A stretch of 64,000 nt of DNA from Candidatus Praeruminimicrobium purgamenti (GCA_018433585.1 JAHDQW010000001.1:248001-312000), one strand, 5' to 3'; counted from the stretch's first letter, positions 17,227-28,453 are shown. Translations and numbers: made by a program. Notes: a model not told the origin generated them from the sequence alone.

Positions 17227-18756
17227 ATGAAAAAAGATAAAGTGTTGTTTTTTGATACAACTTTAAGAGACGGAGAACAGTCGCCTGGCGCAAGTATGAA
17301 TTTAAAAGAAAAAATTCAGGTAGCGCACCAGTTGGCAAATATGGGAGTTGATATAATTGAGGCGGGATTTCCTATATCAAGTCCGGGAGATTTTGAATCT
17401 GTAAAATCTATTGCCCAACAAATCAAAGGGCCTGTAATAGCCGGTTTTGCAAGAGCAAATGAAAAAGACATAACAGCATGCTGGGAAAGCGTAAAATATT
17501 CAAAAAATCCGAGGATTCACATCTTTATAGCAACTTCGGATTTGCACATTGAAAAAAAATTACAGAAAACAAGGCAGGAAGTTTTTGACATGGCGGTCAG
17601 ATCCGTCAAATTCGCAAAGAAATTTTGCGATGATATTGAATTTTCTGCAGAAGATGCCAGCAGAAGCGATATAAAATATTTGTGCAGCGTCATAGAAGCC
17701 GTAATAGACGCCGGGGCAAAAACTGTTAATATTCCGGATACTGTCGGATACAAAATGCCTGAAGAGTTCGGAAGTTTAATAGCGACTGTGAAAAATACAG
17801 TTCCTAATATTTCCAAAGCAGTCATAAGCGTTCACTGTCACAACGATTTGGGATTAGCTGTTGCGAACTCGCTGGCTGCCATTTCGAACGGAGCAAGACA
17901 GGTAGAATGTACTGTAAACGGTATAGGAGAAAGAGCAGGAAACGCCGCTTTGGAAGAAATAGTAATGGCTTTAAAAACCAGAGAATATTTTTTTAATGTC
18001 GGGTATAATTTAAAAACTAAAGAAATTTATAAATCAAGTAAATTGGTTTCAAATATTACCGGAGTTTTAGTTCAGCCGAATAAAGCGGTTGTAGGCGCAA
18101 ATGCTTTTGCCCATGAATCAGGAATACATCAGGACGGAATGCTGAAAGACAGAAATACTTATGAAATAATGTCTCCGGAGGCAGTCGGCGTACCTGAGAG
18201 TTTATTGGTTTTGGGGAAACATTCCGGCAGACATGCATTTACAAGAAGAATAAAAGATTTGGGGTATACGCTGGAAGCTCCTATAATGGAATCGTTATTT
18301 GAAAGATTTAAAATATTGGCTGATAAGAAAAAATGTGTTTTTGATGACGATATAATCGCTTTGGTTGAAGAAGGCATATCGGGCGTTAAAGAAACTTATT
18401 TTATAGATTATGTCCATGTTACGTCAGGAGTAAGCGTTATTCCTACGGCAACCGTAAGATTGAAGAAAACCGATAAGTCTAAAACGGAAACCATACAGGA
18501 AGCGTCCTGCGGAACAGGTCCTGTTGACGCAATTTATCAGGCTATAAATAAAATAACCGGTATGAAAGTCGATTTGGTCGACTATTCTCTCAGAGCGGTT
18601 TCAGTCGGCGAAGACGCCCAGGGAGAAGTAAACATAAAAGTAAAATATAAAGATTCTGTATATACGGGAAAAGGCACTTCCACAGACATTACGGAAGCCA
18701 GCGCCAAAGCGTATGTGCATGCAATAAATAAGATAGTCGTAATGCAAAAGGAGTAA
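17227..18756 (+). CDS. leuA: 2-isopropylmalate synthase
   Basis: A 509-residue LeuA that condenses acetyl-CoA with 2-ketoisovalerate, the first step of leucine synthesis. Family motifs: [16 protein letters not shown] (metal and substrate site), the metal-binding [14 protein letters not shown], and [14 protein letters not shown]. The C-terminal ~125 residues (from about 385) form the LeuA dimer domain that binds leucine for feedback inhibition, so the enzyme should be allosteric. It heads a leuA-leuC-leuD-leuB-asd run. Its ribosome site is held in a stem (see 17163-17217). Confidence 0.96.
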   Translation: MKKDKVLFFDTTLRDGEQSPGASMNLKEKIQVAHQLANMGVDIIEAGFPISSPGDFESVKSIAQQIKGPVIAGFARANEKDITACWESVKYSKNPRIHIFIATSDLHIEKKLQKTRQEVFDMAVRSVKFAKKFCDDIEFSAEDASRSDIKYLCSVIEAVIDAGAKTVNIPDTVGYKMPEEFGSLIATVKNTVPNISKAVISVHCHNDLGLAVANSLAAISNGARQVECTVNGIGERAGNAALEEIVMALKTREYFFNVGYNLKTKEIYKSSKLVSNITGVLVQPNKAVVGANAFAHESGIHQDGMLKDRNTYEIMSPEAVGVPESLLVLGKHSGRHAFTRRIKDLGYTLEAPIMESLFERFKILADKKKCVFDDDIIALVEEGISGVKETYFIDYVHVTSGVSVIPTATVRLKKTDKSKTETIQEASCGTGPVDAIYQAINKITGMKVDLVDYSLRAVSVGEDAQGEVNIKVKYKDSVYTGKGTSTDITEASAKAYVHAINKIVVMQKE

Positions 18757-18762
18757 TATAAT

Positions 18763-20025
18763 ATGGGGTTAACAATTACTGAAAAAATTTTAGCAAGTCA
18801 CTGCGGTAAAAAATTCGTGGAACCTGGAGAATTTATCGAACCTAAAGTCGATATTTCTTTGTCAAACGACGTTACGGCTCCTCTTGCAATAAAAGAATTC
18901 AGATCTACTGGCACAAAAAAGGTTTTTGACAAAAACAAGATAGCTCTTGTTATGGATCATTTCACTCCTAACAAGGATATAAACAGCGCGCAGCAGGTAA
19001 AGTATGTAAGAGAGTTTGCACAGGAACAAAAAATAAAGCATTACTACGAAGGCGGCAATGTCGGAGTAGAACATGCTTTGCTTCCTGAAAAAGGCATTGT
19101 TGTTCCTGGAGACATCGTTGTAGGTGCAGATTCACACACGTGTACTTACGGAGCGTTGGGCGCTTTTGCAACAGGCGTAGGTTCGACAGATATCGGCGCT
19201 TCTATGGCAACAGGCAAAGTATGGTTAAAAGTTCCTCAGACTATAAAATTCGTTTATAAAGGCAAGTTGAATAAATGGGTCAGCGGGAAAGATTTAATAC
19301 TTTATACGATAGGCAAAATAGGAGTTGACGGAGCTCTGTATAAAACTATGGAATTTACGGGCGAAGTTATAAATAAGCTTCCTATGCATGAAAGATTTAC
19401 CATGGCTAATATGGCGATAGAAGCCGGCGGAAAATCAGGAATATTTCATGTCGATAAAAAGACTGTTGACTATGTTTCAAAAAGAGCTTTAAGAAAATTT
19501 AAAATTTTTGAAAGCGATAAAGATGCTAAATACTGCGATATTATAGAAATAAACTGTTCTGAAATTTATCCTCAGATTTCTGCGCCTTTTTTGCCTTCAA
19601 ATGCAAAAGCCGCAAAATCTTTGAAAAAGACATACATAAACCAGGTTGTTATAGGTTCATGTACTAACGGAAGAATTGAAGATTTAAGAATAGCGGCTGG
19701 TATATTGAAAAATAAAAAAGTAAACCCTAACGTCAGAACTCTGATAATACCGGCTACTCCGGCGGTTTATTCTGATGCTTTAAAAGAAGGACTGCTGAAA
19801 ATTTTCATGGATGCGGGATGCGTAGTTTCAGCTCCTACATGCGGGCCATGTTTAGGCGGGCATATGGGAATACTTGCCGCAGGAGAAAGATGTGTCGCTA
19901 CCACCAACAGAAACTTTGTCGGAAGAATGGGGCATGTTCAGTCGGAAGTTTATTTGGCAAGTCCGGCAGTTGCCGCGACATCGGCAATAAAGGGATATGT
20001 TGCTGATCCTAGTGAAATTAAATAA
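18763..20025 (+). CDS. leuC: 3-isopropylmalate dehydratase large subunit (archaeal-type LeuC)
   Basis: A 420-residue aconitase-superfamily protein. The 4Fe-4S cysteines sit in [14 protein letters not shown] and [33 protein letters not shown] is the typical core, given here only in part of its length: [12 protein letters not shown]. The ~420-residue length marks the archaeal/short type that works with a separate small subunit, encoded next. Homoaconitase activity cannot be excluded by sequence alone, but the leu neighbours make isopropylmalate isomerisation the best call. Confidence 0.93.
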   Translation: MGLTITEKILASHCGKKFVEPGEFIEPKVDISLSNDVTAPLAIKEFRSTGTKKVFDKNKIALVMDHFTPNKDINSAQQVKYVREFAQEQKIKHYYEGGNVGVEHALLPEKGIVVPGDIVVGADSHTCTYGALGAFATGVGSTDIGASMATGKVWLKVPQTIKFVYKGKLNKWVSGKDLILYTIGKIGVDGALYKTMEFTGEVINKLPMHERFTMANMAIEAGGKSGIFHVDKKTVDYVSKRALRKFKIFESDKDAKYCDIIEINCSEIYPQISAPFLPSNAKAAKSLKKTYINQVVIGSCTNGRIEDLRIAAGILKNKKVNPNVRTLIIPATPAVYSDALKEGLLKIFMDAGCVVSAPTCGPCLGGHMGILAAGERCVATTNRNFVGRMGHVQSEVYLASPAVAATSAIKGYVADPSEIK

Positions 20026-20038
20026 CGGGGAATATGAA

Positions 20039-20539
20039 ATGGAAAACAAAATGAAATTAAAGGGATATGTTCACAAATACGGGGCAAATGTAAATACAGA
20101 TGAAATTATTCCCGCAAGATATTTGAACACTATTGATCCTGAAGTGCTTGCAAAATACTGTATGGAAGATATAGATAAAGATTTTGTGAAAAAAGTCAAA
20201 AACGGCGATATTATAGTTGCGGATACTAATTTCGGCTGCGGATCTTCCAGAGAACACGCTCCTATATCAATAAAAGCCGCCGGCGTTTCAGCCATAATTG
20301 CAAAGTCTTTTGCAAGAATATTTTTCAGAAATTCAATCAATATAGGTCTTCCTATACTTGAGTGTCCGGAAGCGGTTGATTCCATAGAAAGCGGAGATCA
20401 GCTCGAGATAGATTTAGTAAAAGGCGAAATAAAAAATATTACAAAAAAACAAATTTATAAAGCGCAACCTTTTCCTGATTTTATGCAGAAATTAATTAAA
20501 GCAGGCGGATTGTTGTCGTATATAAAAGGGGGAAAGTAA
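20039..20539 (+). CDS. leuD: 3-isopropylmalate dehydratase small subunit
   Basis: A 166-residue swivelling-domain subunit. The ATG at 20039 was chosen because CGGGGA lies just upstream and it matches family length; an earlier in-frame ATG at 19997 would run through the end of leuC. Motifs: [11 protein letters not shown] near the start and [11 protein letters not shown] in the active site. It forms the isomerase with LeuC. The last base of its stop is the first base of the leuB start (TAATG). Confidence 0.94.
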   Translation: MENKMKLKGYVHKYGANVNTDEIIPARYLNTIDPEVLAKYCMEDIDKDFVKKVKNGDIIVADTNFGCGSSREHAPISIKAAGVSAIIAKSFARIFFRNSINIGLPILECPEAVDSIESGDQLEIDLVKGEIKNITKKQIYKAQPFPDFMQKLIKAGGLLSYIKGGK

Positions 20540-21603
20540 TGAGCAAAACATATAAAATAGCTCTTTTGCCGGGTGACGGAACAGGTCCGGAAGTTTTAAA
20601 TGAAGGTATCAAGGTTATTAAGGCTGCTGCAAAGAAAACAAATGTAAACTTTGAGTTTGTCAATTATGACTTGGGCGGAGAAAGATATAAAAAAACAGGA
20701 GAAGTTTTGCCTGATTCTGTTGTTGAAGAATTTAAAAAATTTGACGCTATGTATCTTGGAGCGATAGGTCATCCTGACGTTAAGCCGGGTATTCTTGAAA
20801 AAGGTATTTTGCTCAGACTCAGATTTGAACTTGACCAGTATATAAACCTGAGGCCTGTAAAATTATACGAGGGCGTAGAATGTCCTATTAAAGGAAAAGA
20901 ACCTAAAGATATAGATTTTATCGTCGTAAGAGAAAATACCGAAGGCTTGTATGTCGGATCCGGAGGCTTTATGAGAAAAGATACTCCGAATGAAGTTGCG
21001 ATCCAGGAATCAATCAATACAAGATTCGGCGTTGACAGATGTTTGAAATATGCTTTTGAATTGACAAAGAAAAGAAATAAAGACAATAAACTTACGCTTT
21101 GCGGAAAGACAAACGTTTTAACTTATGCTTTCGGTTTATGGGAAAGAGCTTTCAGAGAAATGGGGGCACAAAAGTATCCGGGCATAAAACTTGATTATAC
21201 TCATGTTGACGCAACATGTATGTGGATGATAAAAAATCCTGAATGGTTTGACGTTATAGTAACCGACAATCTTTTTGGTGATATTATAACGGATTTGGCT
21301 GCAATGATTCAGGGCGGTATCGGAATTTCTGCAGGAGGCAATATTAATCCTGAAGGAGTTTCTATGTTTGAACCTATGGGCGGATCTGCTCCTAAATATA
21401 CAGGTCAAAACGTCATAAATCCTCTCGCTGCAATAAGCGCAGGAGCAATGATGCTTGACACTCTCGGACTTAATAAAGAAGCAAAAATGATAGAAAACGC
21501 CATAGAAAAAGTTCTTGCAAGCGGACAAATAAAAAGTATGGCTGCAGGAAGAATGGGAATGGGGACGACTCAGGTCGGAGATCTCATAGCTAACAGTTTG
21601 TAG
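20539..21603 (+). CDS. leuB: 3-isopropylmalate dehydrogenase (isocitrate/isopropylmalate family)
   Basis: A 354-residue beta-decarboxylating dehydrogenase: LLPGDGTGPEV at the N-terminus, the substrate-loop arginines in LRLRFELDQYINLRP, the ENTEGLY segment, then DNLFGDIITDLAA and EPMGGSAPKYTG. It oxidises 3-isopropylmalate with NAD. The ENTEGLYVG form resembles the actinobacterial/archaeal LeuB branch; homoisocitrate or isocitrate activity is less likely given the operon. It is coupled to leuD by a one-base overlap. Confidence 0.92.
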   Translation: MSKTYKIALLPGDGTGPEVLNEGIKVIKAAAKKTNVNFEFVNYDLGGERYKKTGEVLPDSVVEEFKKFDAMYLGAIGHPDVKPGILEKGILLRLRFELDQYINLRPVKLYEGVECPIKGKEPKDIDFIVVRENTEGLYVGSGGFMRKDTPNEVAIQESINTRFGVDRCLKYAFELTKKRNKDNKLTLCGKTNVLTYAFGLWERAFREMGAQKYPGIKLDYTHVDATCMWMIKNPEWFDVIVTDNLFGDIITDLAAMIQGGIGISAGGNINPEGVSMFEPMGGSAPKYTGQNVINPLAAISAGAMMLDTLGLNKEAKMIENAIEKVLASGQIKSMAAGRMGMGTTQVGDLIANSL

Positions 21604-21667
21604 TGTTATAAAACTCAGCAGTAAACATAATAAATTACGCAGAGAATATAGAAGGAGCAGGAGAAAA

Positions 21668-22684
21668 ATGAAAAAGTATAAAGTTGCTGTTGTCGGTGCT
21701 ACCGGAGTTGTAGGAAATGAAATGATAAAAATGCTGGAAGAAAGAAATTTTCCCGTAGAATCTGTCAAATTTCTTGCTTCTGCCAGATCTGTCGGTAAAA
21801 CGTTAAAATTTAAAGGAAAAGATATACCTGTTGAACTTTTAACGCATGACAGCGGTAAAGGAATGGATGTCGCATTGTTCAGCGCCGGCGGTCAGACTTC
21901 AAAAGATTTTTCTCCGTCATTTGCAAAAGCAGGCTGTTTTGTAATAGATAATTCAAGCGCATGGAGAATGGATGACAACTGTCCTTTGGTTGTTCCTGAA
22001 GTTAATCCTGACGATTTGTCAAAAGATAAAAAAATAATTGCAAATCCTAACTGCTCTACTATTCAAATGGTTGTGGCTTTAAAACCGCTGCATGATTTTG
22101 CAAAAATAAAAAGAGTCGTCGTTTCTACATATCAGTCTGTTTCAGGCGCAGGTTCAAAAGGTCTTGCAGATTTGGAATCGCAGACAAAAGCTTACGGCAA
22201 GGGTGAAAAAATGCCGGCTCCTGCAAAGTTTCCTTATCAAATTGCGTTTAACTTAATTCCCCAGATAGATGTCTTCGATCCTAACGGATATACAAAAGAA
22301 GAAATGAAAATGACAAACGAGACAAAAAAAATCATGGGCGATAAATCCATTCTTGTAAGCGCTACATGCGTAAGAGTTCCTGTATTCAGATCGCACAGCG
22401 AATCGGTATGGATTGAGACGGAAAAAGAATTAACTCCTCAGAAAGCTAAAGAACTTCTTTCGAAAGCAAAAGGTATAGAAGTTATGGATGATCCTGAAAA
22501 AGGAATATATCCTATGCCTCTGCAGGCGGAAAATCTGCAGAAAACATTTGTAGGCAGAATAAGAAGCGATATATCATGTGCGAACGGTTTAACGTTTTGG
22601 GTAGTATCTGACAATTTATTGAAAGGCGCGGCTCTAAATGCCGTTGAAATAGCGGAGATGTTAATAGCAAAAAATATATTGTAA
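21668..22684 (+). CDS. asd: Aspartate-semialdehyde dehydrogenase
   Basis: A 338-residue enzyme that reduces aspartyl phosphate to the semialdehyde feeding lysine, diaminopimelate, threonine and methionine. The NADP site VGATGVVGNEMIKMLEER, the catalytic Cys in ANPNCSTIQMV, SVSGAGSKG, and the late RVPVFRSHSESV are family signatures. A GGAG ribosome site lies upstream. It follows leuB after a 64-nt gap with no evident terminator, so it may share the leu transcript. Confidence 0.96.
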   Translation: MKKYKVAVVGATGVVGNEMIKMLEERNFPVESVKFLASARSVGKTLKFKGKDIPVELLTHDSGKGMDVALFSAGGQTSKDFSPSFAKAGCFVIDNSSAWRMDDNCPLVVPEVNPDDLSKDKKIIANPNCSTIQMVVALKPLHDFAKIKRVVVSTYQSVSGAGSKGLADLESQTKAYGKGEKMPAPAKFPYQIAFNLIPQIDVFDPNGYTKEEMKMTNETKKIMGDKSILVSATCVRVPVFRSHSESVWIETEKELTPQKAKELLSKAKGIEVMDDPEKGIYPMPLQAENLQKTFVGRIRSDISCANGLTFWVVSDNLLKGAALNAVEIAEMLIAKNIL

Positions 22685-22691
22685 TTATAAA

Positions 22692-23378
22692 ATGAAAAAA
22701 CTTATAATTAATGCGGATGATTTCGGCTATAGGACTTCAATAAACAAGGCTATTGTTTATGCTCATAAAAACGGCGTAGTCAAAAGCACGTCTATGCTAG
22801 CAAACAGAGAGGCTTTTGACGAAGCTGTTGTCTTGGCAAAGGAAAATCCGTCATTGTCAGTAGGTCTTCATATTGATTTAGACAAATATTTTAATATTGA
22901 CCATAATTCAGGAGTTTCTAAAGGATGGGCGGATAATAAGCCTTTGGACAGAAATACAATAAAAGCTGAAATAAAACAGCAGCTTGAAAAATTATTGTCT
23001 TCAGGAATAAACGTTGATCACTTCGACAGCCATCATCATACGCACTTGTATAAGGAAGTATTGGAAGTTTTAGTTGAAATATGTAAAGAATATAAAATTT
23101 ATGCGGTAAGATTTTTCAGTAAATTTTATAATGACCAATATACCGCGCATGAAATGAAAGAACTTCTAAGAATAAATCAGATTAAATTTCCGAATCATTT
23201 TATTGAAGGCTGGTATTACGGCAATGTTGATGAAACATTTGATATTTCCGAACTTATGACACATCCGGGATACGGTGAAATTTGGAGAGAAATCGAGCTT
23301 GGAGCATGCTGCGATATCGTTTTAAAAGAATATTGTATAAGAAACAATATTTGTATAATAAATTTTTCTGAACTGTAA
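22692..23378 (+). CDS. YdjC/ChbG-family carbohydrate deacetylase
   Basis: A 228-residue protein of the YdjC (ChbG) family, metal-dependent deacetylases acting on acetylated oligosaccharides such as chitobiose. Metal and active-site motifs: INADDFGY (Asp pair), GLHIDLD (His), and DHFDSHHHTHLY with several His. The C-terminal MTHPGYG phrase is also typical. It is 7 nt from asd, so it is probably co-transcribed, although the function is unrelated. The natural substrate is unknown. Confidence 0.88.
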   Translation: MKKLIINADDFGYRTSINKAIVYAHKNGVVKSTSMLANREAFDEAVVLAKENPSLSVGLHIDLDKYFNIDHNSGVSKGWADNKPLDRNTIKAEIKQQLEKLLSSGINVDHFDSHHHTHLYKEVLEVLVEICKEYKIYAVRFFSKFYNDQYTAHEMKELLRINQIKFPNHFIEGWYYGNVDETFDISELMTHPGYGEIWREIELGACCDIVLKEYCIRNNICIINFSEL

Positions 23379-23391
23379 GCATATTATTTTG

Positions 23392-23421
23392 TTGACAATA
23401 AATGATTTTATAAACTAAAAT
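23392..23421 (+). promoter_or_regulatory. Promoter for the autotransporter gene
   Basis: TTGACA at 23392-23397, an 18-nt spacer, TAAAAT at 23416-23421. Transcription would start near 23428, leaving an AT-rich leader of about 50 nt with a very strong GGAGGAG ribosome site at 23468-23474. Confidence 0.7.
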
Positions 23422-23476
23422 ATTCTTAATTATAGATTTATTTACTGTTTATTATAATATAATTTTTGGAGGAGTA

Positions 23477-26400
23477 ATGAAATTAAAACAACTTTTGTTG
23501 TTGGTGCTCTTTTTTACTTTTTGTATATCATTAAATGTTTTTGCTGAAGATTTGAAAATTGAAGACGGTAAAACTGTGAAATATGGATTTAAGGGCAAAA
23601 ACACTAATACCTATGATGATACTAAGATTTATGATAATGTCTCTATAGGAGCCGGGACAAAAGTTGTTCTTGACAGCCAGTGGCAGTATATGTATGTAAG
23701 TTCAAATACAACAACGACATATTCCGAAGGTATTATGTATGACACTACTACGGTCCCTGTTTCTTCAACATCTGTTATAAATTCTACCGAAGATACAAAT
23801 TATAAATACAGAAATGACGAAGTCATAGCAACTCTCTCGTTAGTAAGTACGGGAACGCTTACTATTAATGCCGGCAGCGAACTGTCTTTAAGAAATCAAT
23901 ACAGTTTAATATCCTCGACCCAGGATGTCTCTTTGAAATATGCGGTTACCGGGAAAGACGCCGACGGCAAAGATATTATATCTCTGGATGAAGAAAATAC
24001 TACACTTAGCTCTAATAATACCGTTTATAACGGCACAACGAACAGAAATATATTAGGCGGAGTAACAGATCTTTTTACGGGTGATATAGTTTTCGGAGCA
24101 GGTATCGAGGACACAGTCTTGACATTTCAAGGGGTAGCGTCTTCTTCCGCCAAAGGAACTACAGGAGTATTGCCTACTGCAAAAGATTCTGAAACTGTTC
24201 CGGGCAAAGGTGTTACAGGAACAACTACTCTTATAGATACAATAGAGGACATTTCGGAAGGTAAGCCTACGCAAGATGCGGATTGGGCATCTTTTTCTAA
24301 TAACTTCAAAATTAATTCAAATAATGCCGTTTTTAACGTTTTGAGCGACGGAGTGTCTTTAAGCGGAGATATTACAGGCGACGGTACTGTTGTCAAATCA
24401 GGTTCAGGAAGGCTTCTCCTTATAGGTGATGCCACAGGCCTAACGGGAAATAATACAGGATATGCATGGAATATAAGATCAGGCTTCGTTATTGCTTATG
24501 AACAGAAGAATCTCGGCATGGGAGCTGTAAATATCGGGTCATCCGGAATACTTGGACTGGGTAATATTGATTATCCTCTTCCTCAGGTTTATACAAATGA
24601 TATTACTTCAAATGGAGGACTTCTCTCTCTTTCAGGGAACAGTAGTTATGTATTATCAGGAGATATAAGCGGGGAAAGCGTTTATTTTTCTTTAGGCGGA
24701 ACTACAAATCTTCGCTTAGCAGGAGAAAACACAGTTAATGATTTTATCGTTAATTTTGAAGGTGCAAACAACATTATAGAAGCTAATTCTGTAAGTTTGT
24801 CATCAAATTCAATAAGCGCTTTTAATGTTACAGAAGATGATGCTTCAAAAGAATTTTCTAATTTTACGTTATCGATAAATCAGAGCACTGACGGGGAATA
24901 TAAAGGATCATTAAACGGAGAAATGTACATTAAAAAGACAGGCAACGGAATTTTAACTCTTTCAGGTGTAAATACGTATAATCAGGGAACATATCTTTCG
25001 CAGGGCGGGATATTAATGACTAATGCAAGTTCTCTTGGAACAGGAAAGATTATGTTTGATTCGGGAGTAAGAGGAATCTCTTCCACATATGCTTCTTTGG
25101 GAGTATCAAGCTCTACGGTCGGTACAATAGATTTAGTTAATAATATTCATATAGACAAAGGCGCTGTTTTTAATGTGTATGAAAATCAGTCAATGTCACT
25201 TTACGGAGATGTGTTAAGCTATCATACTACGGCAGGCAACGAAGCTGAATTTGTAAAAACAGGCTTAGGACTTTTAGAAATAGCCAAAAGTTCATCGACT
25301 ACAAGAAAAGTAAATATATCTTCGTTTACTGTTCAGCAAGGCGGATTTAATTTAGATGAGAATGTAGTGCTTGATTCTTATTTTTCTTTAAACAGCGATT
25401 CCGCATATTTGAGCATGGAGAAAGGAGCCGGAGTCAAAAACGCAATAGATGTTAATGCAGGTGACCTTATAATATTTAACCAGTCAAATATAGCAGATGC
25501 TTCGGTAAATTTTAACAGTACTTCGACAGTTAATCTTTCTCAGTTAGTTACTTCGAGCAATACCGTACTTTCTACTACAACTTTAAATAACAGAATAAGC
25601 GTTGCAAAAGGCATCGACTTTGTAACGGATTCTACTACGACTGCTAATCTTAACGCATTCAATTTTCTTTCGGCTACGGATTCAATAATAAAAAAGAGCG
25701 GAGAAGGAAATTTAAATTTTAATACAAACGGAGTTGATTTTAATATCTCGAATTTATCTGTTAATGACGGATATTTTAATTTAGTTGCAAATTCAAGTAT
25801 GACTGTTTCAAGCACAACTGTTGTGGACGGAGGAATTTTGTCTTTTGAACAGGGTTCTTATTTCCAGTCAAGCGCAAGCGGAGTTGATGAAAAAATAGTA
25901 GTATCAAGCGGCGGTATAAAAATTTACGATGATAATAATATTGAAACCAGCACGCTGTTAAGTTTTGAAGGAACCGATAAAAATAATCTGGCAAAATTAA
26001 TAGTTGTTGCAGATAACGTAAATCTGACAAACAGCATTTTTGTAAAAACAGGCGTTATTGTTGAAAATGAAAATTCTTTAACGATTTCCGGCGATTCTAT
26101 AAATTATGATTCGGCTGCAAGCGGTATTTTCGGGAAATCCGGTGCAGGGACAATGACTATAGCTCAAACTTCCGGCGGTGCCGGGTTTAATATGGGAGAA
26201 TTAGCCGTTATAGAAGGATTAATGAATATTACTACGGATGTGAATGTTTCGACATCGGTAGTAACAGGCAATACTTCAAGCATGTATATAAACACTTCTA
26301 CGATGACGGTTGTTAATGATTTTAATCTGTTCAATTACGATGAAATGAAAATTTTATCCGCTAAATTGAATGTAGGCAATGATCTTGCTCTTTCCAGCGG

Positions 26401-28402
26401 AAGTTTCACAGTTAATAATTCAACTGTGTCTGTAAGCAATGTTCTTGATTCTAACAACATGGCTGCTTTTGACGTTATAAAATCATCAGTAACGGCATCA
26501 TCTTTAGGTATAGCCGATATGAGCAGCAGCGTAAATATAAGTTCATCAAACGTTTTTGTTTCAAGCTCAGCTGTTTTTTCAAATCTGGCAGGGGTTAATA
26601 TCTCCGACTCAGGTTTGACTTTAGGCAGTAATTTCGATTTGTCTTATTCTACTTCTTCATTATCGTTGTCTTCTTTATCTGTCGGTAAAAATATGATATT
26701 TGATGCTTCATACGTTTCAATGAGCACTGCGTCAATAAATGTTTCAAGCGGTGCATATTTGACTAATGTAAATTTGGCAATGAGTTCTTCCAGCATATCT
26801 GCAGATTATATGTCTGTTTATAATTCTACGGTAACATTGAGAGACAATTCTGTTTTGGCTTCGGCAGTGGATTTAAATAATGCTGCAATATTAAAAGGGT
26901 TCGGTTCTGTAAACGGTTCTCTTAACGTGAAATCAAATGCTGCCGTTTCTATAGGAGAAACAGCATTGCAGCTAGGGCAGATGAGCGTTAACTCTGCAAG
27001 ATTTAATGCAGGATCAACTTTATATATAGACGTTAAAAGTTCCAACAGTGCGACAAGCAATGATAAGTTGGCTGTAAACGGAAACCTTGTCGTTGAAGAC
27101 GGAGTAACTCTTAACGTAAATATTACGGGAGACAATTCTGAATTTGCCAGAAAGAAAAGTTTTGAAATTATAACTTATACAGGTGTTTTGGATCCGTTAA
27201 ATGCTGCGATTTTCTCTAATATAGAGCTGAGCAGCGCAAGATTAAAAGCTGATGTTCAATCTACGGGAAGTTCTGTTATATTAAACATATTCCAAAGATG
27301 GACAAATTATTCGCTGCCTGGTGCATCTGTTAACCAGCAGGGTATGATGGATGCTTTGAATGATATTTACGCAGATTCTGAAGCAAGCATTATTCTTGCC
27401 GCGACTTTGGCAAAGACAGATGAACTTTACGGAGATTATCAGGATACGGGAGACAGTACTGCATTTATAGCGGCGCTGGCCGATTTATCGGGATTGATGT
27501 ATGCTAATTCATTTGAATCAAGCATACTTCTTGCAAACTCAAAAGTAGGTTTTATTTATAACAGATTGGCTGATTTTGAAAGCAGACCTCAGAATAACAT
27601 TTGGGCCCAGGCATATACAAATACGCACAGTATTGCAAAGAACGGCGGCAATTCAAAGTTTGAAAATTCTGTTACAGGTTTGATTGCAGGATTTGATACT
27701 TTTACAAATCAGGATTTTGTTATGGGTATCTCCGGTTTTTACGGTTCAGGACAATTTAAACAGTCTGAAGATAAAGCCGATATTGACGAAGCCGGTGTGA
27801 ATGCTTATGCGTATTACCAATATGACGATATTGAAATAAAAGGATTGATAGGATACGGAGTACAAGATTATGAAGCTACAAGAAAGTTAAGATTTATCAG
27901 CCAGGAAGTAAAGTCAAAATACGCTGTTAATACTTTGAGTTTCGATATGGAAGCTTCATACAAATATTCTATAAACAATGAAATAGTTCTTAAACCTTTA
28001 ATGGGCTTAAACTGCACGGTTGCTTCAAATAATGACATTGTTGAAGACGGAAATCTCGAGCAAAAATTGAAAATAGACGCAGGAAGTTATACAAAAGCCG
28101 ATTTTAGAATCGGTTTGGGATTACAAAGCAATAATTCGTCAAAATTCAATTGGTATGTTTCAGCCGTTGCAAAACAAGTTGTTGACGGAGATAAATTGAC
28201 TATGACTGCAAGCTTTGCAGAAGTTCCTGATGAAAAATTTGAAATTGAAAGCACTAAGCTTTCAGATACTGTTTTCTCAGGCAATATAGGCGGCGTTTAT
28301 TCTCTCACAAAAGATGTTGATTTGTTTATAGATTTATCAACAGATACGTCTTCAAGCACAAATATGTTGAGCGGAAACGTAGGTGCGTCTTATAAGTGGT
28401 AA
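23477..28402 (+). CDS. Large type V autotransporter (beta-helix passenger, C-terminal barrel)
   Basis: A 1641-residue secreted protein. A signal peptide ends at VFA near residue 23. The passenger carries autotransporter-associated repeats of the form KTGxGxLxLxG: VKSGSGRLLLIG, KKTGNGILTLSG, VKTGLGLLEIAK, KKSGEGNLNF and GKSGAGTMTIAQ. Residues ~940-1140 are very Ser/Thr-rich, consistent with a beta-helix. About the last 270 residues form the translocator barrel (from around IWAQAYTNT) and end in Trp, the usual outer-membrane C-terminal aromatic. The surface role (adhesion or other) cannot be read from sequence. It is monocistronic, with its own promoter and terminator. Confidence 0.9.
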   Translation: MKLKQLLLLVLFFTFCISLNVFAEDLKIEDGKTVKYGFKGKNTNTYDDTKIYDNVSIGAGTKVVLDSQWQYMYVSSNTTTTYSEGIMYDTTTVPVSSTSVINSTEDTNYKYRNDEVIATLSLVSTGTLTINAGSELSLRNQYSLISSTQDVSLKYAVTGKDADGKDIISLDEENTTLSSNNTVYNGTTNRNILGGVTDLFTGDIVFGAGIEDTVLTFQGVASSSAKGTTGVLPTAKDSETVPGKGVTGTTTLIDTIEDISEGKPTQDADWASFSNNFKINSNNAVFNVLSDGVSLSGDITGDGTVVKSGSGRLLLIGDATGLTGNNTGYAWNIRSGFVIAYEQKNLGMGAVNIGSSGILGLGNIDYPLPQVYTNDITSNGGLLSLSGNSSYVLSGDISGESVYFSLGGTTNLRLAGENTVNDFIVNFEGANNIIEANSVSLSSNSISAFNVTEDDASKEFSNFTLSINQSTDGEYKGSLNGEMYIKKTGNGILTLSGVNTYNQGTYLSQGGILMTNASSLGTGKIMFDSGVRGISSTYASLGVSSSTVGTIDLVNNIHIDKGAVFNVYENQSMSLYGDVLSYHTTAGNEAEFVKTGLGLLEIAKSSSTTRKVNISSFTVQQGGFNLDENVVLDSYFSLNSDSAYLSMEKGAGVKNAIDVNAGDLIIFNQSNIADASVNFNSTSTVNLSQLVTSSNTVLSTTTLNNRISVAKGIDFVTDSTTTANLNAFNFLSATDSIIKKSGEGNLNFNTNGVDFNISNLSVNDGYFNLVANSSMTVSSTTVVDGGILSFEQGSYFQSSASGVDEKIVVSSGGIKIYDDNNIETSTLLSFEGTDKNNLAKLIVVADNVNLTNSIFVKTGVIVENENSLTISGDSINYDSAASGIFGKSGAGTMTIAQTSGGAGFNMGELAVIEGLMNITTDVNVSTSVVTGNTSSMYINTSTMTVVNDFNLFNYDEMKILSAKLNVGNDLALSSGSFTVNNSTVSVSNVLDSNNMAAFDVIKSSVTASSLGIADMSSSVNISSSNVFVSSSAVFSNLAGVNISDSGLTLGSNFDLSYSTSSLSLSSLSVGKNMIFDASYVSMSTASINVSSGAYLTNVNLAMSSSSISADYMSVYNSTVTLRDNSVLASAVDLNNAAILKGFGSVNGSLNVKSNAAVSIGETALQLGQMSVNSARFNAGSTLYIDVKSSNSATSNDKLAVNGNLVVEDGVTLNVNITGDNSEFARKKSFEIITYTGVLDPLNAAIFSNIELSSARLKADVQSTGSSVILNIFQRWTNYSLPGASVNQQGMMDALNDIYADSEASIILAATLAKTDELYGDYQDTGDSTAFIAALADLSGLMYANSFESSILLANSKVGFIYNRLADFESRPQNNIWAQAYTNTHSIAKNGGNSKFENSVTGLIAGFDTFTNQDFVMGISGFYGSGQFKQSEDKADIDEAGVNAYAYYQYDDIEIKGLIGYGVQDYEATRKLRFISQEVKSKYAVNTLSFDMEASYKYSINNEIVLKPLMGLNCTVASNNDIVEDGNLEQKLKIDAGSYTKADFRIGLGLQSNNSSKFNWYVSAVAKQVVDGDKLTMTASFAEVPDEKFEIESTKLSDTVFSGNIGGVYSLTKDVDLFIDLSTDTSSSTNMLSGNVGASYKW

Positions 28403-28417
28403 TATAAAAATAAAAAA

Positions 28418-28453
28418 ATAACAGCCGGTTTTATGACGGCTGTTATTTTTTTG
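28418..28453 (+). terminator. Rho-independent terminator after the autotransporter
   Basis: A perfect 10-bp stem, 28418-28427 with 28437-28446 (ATAACAGCCG and its complement), a 9-nt loop and a following T-run. An A-run upstream could make it work in both directions. Confidence 0.9.

Noticed and set aside
19997-20038. Longer leuD start inside leuC
   Set aside because: It would run within the leuC coding end without a ribosome site; the ATG at 20039 has CGGGGA upstream and fits the family length.
23477-28402. Repeats within the autotransporter as a CRISPR or tandem-repeat array
   Set aside because: The repeats are degenerate protein-level beta-strand motifs at uneven distances, not DNA repeats with spacers. 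No CRISPR array was seen anywhere in the window.
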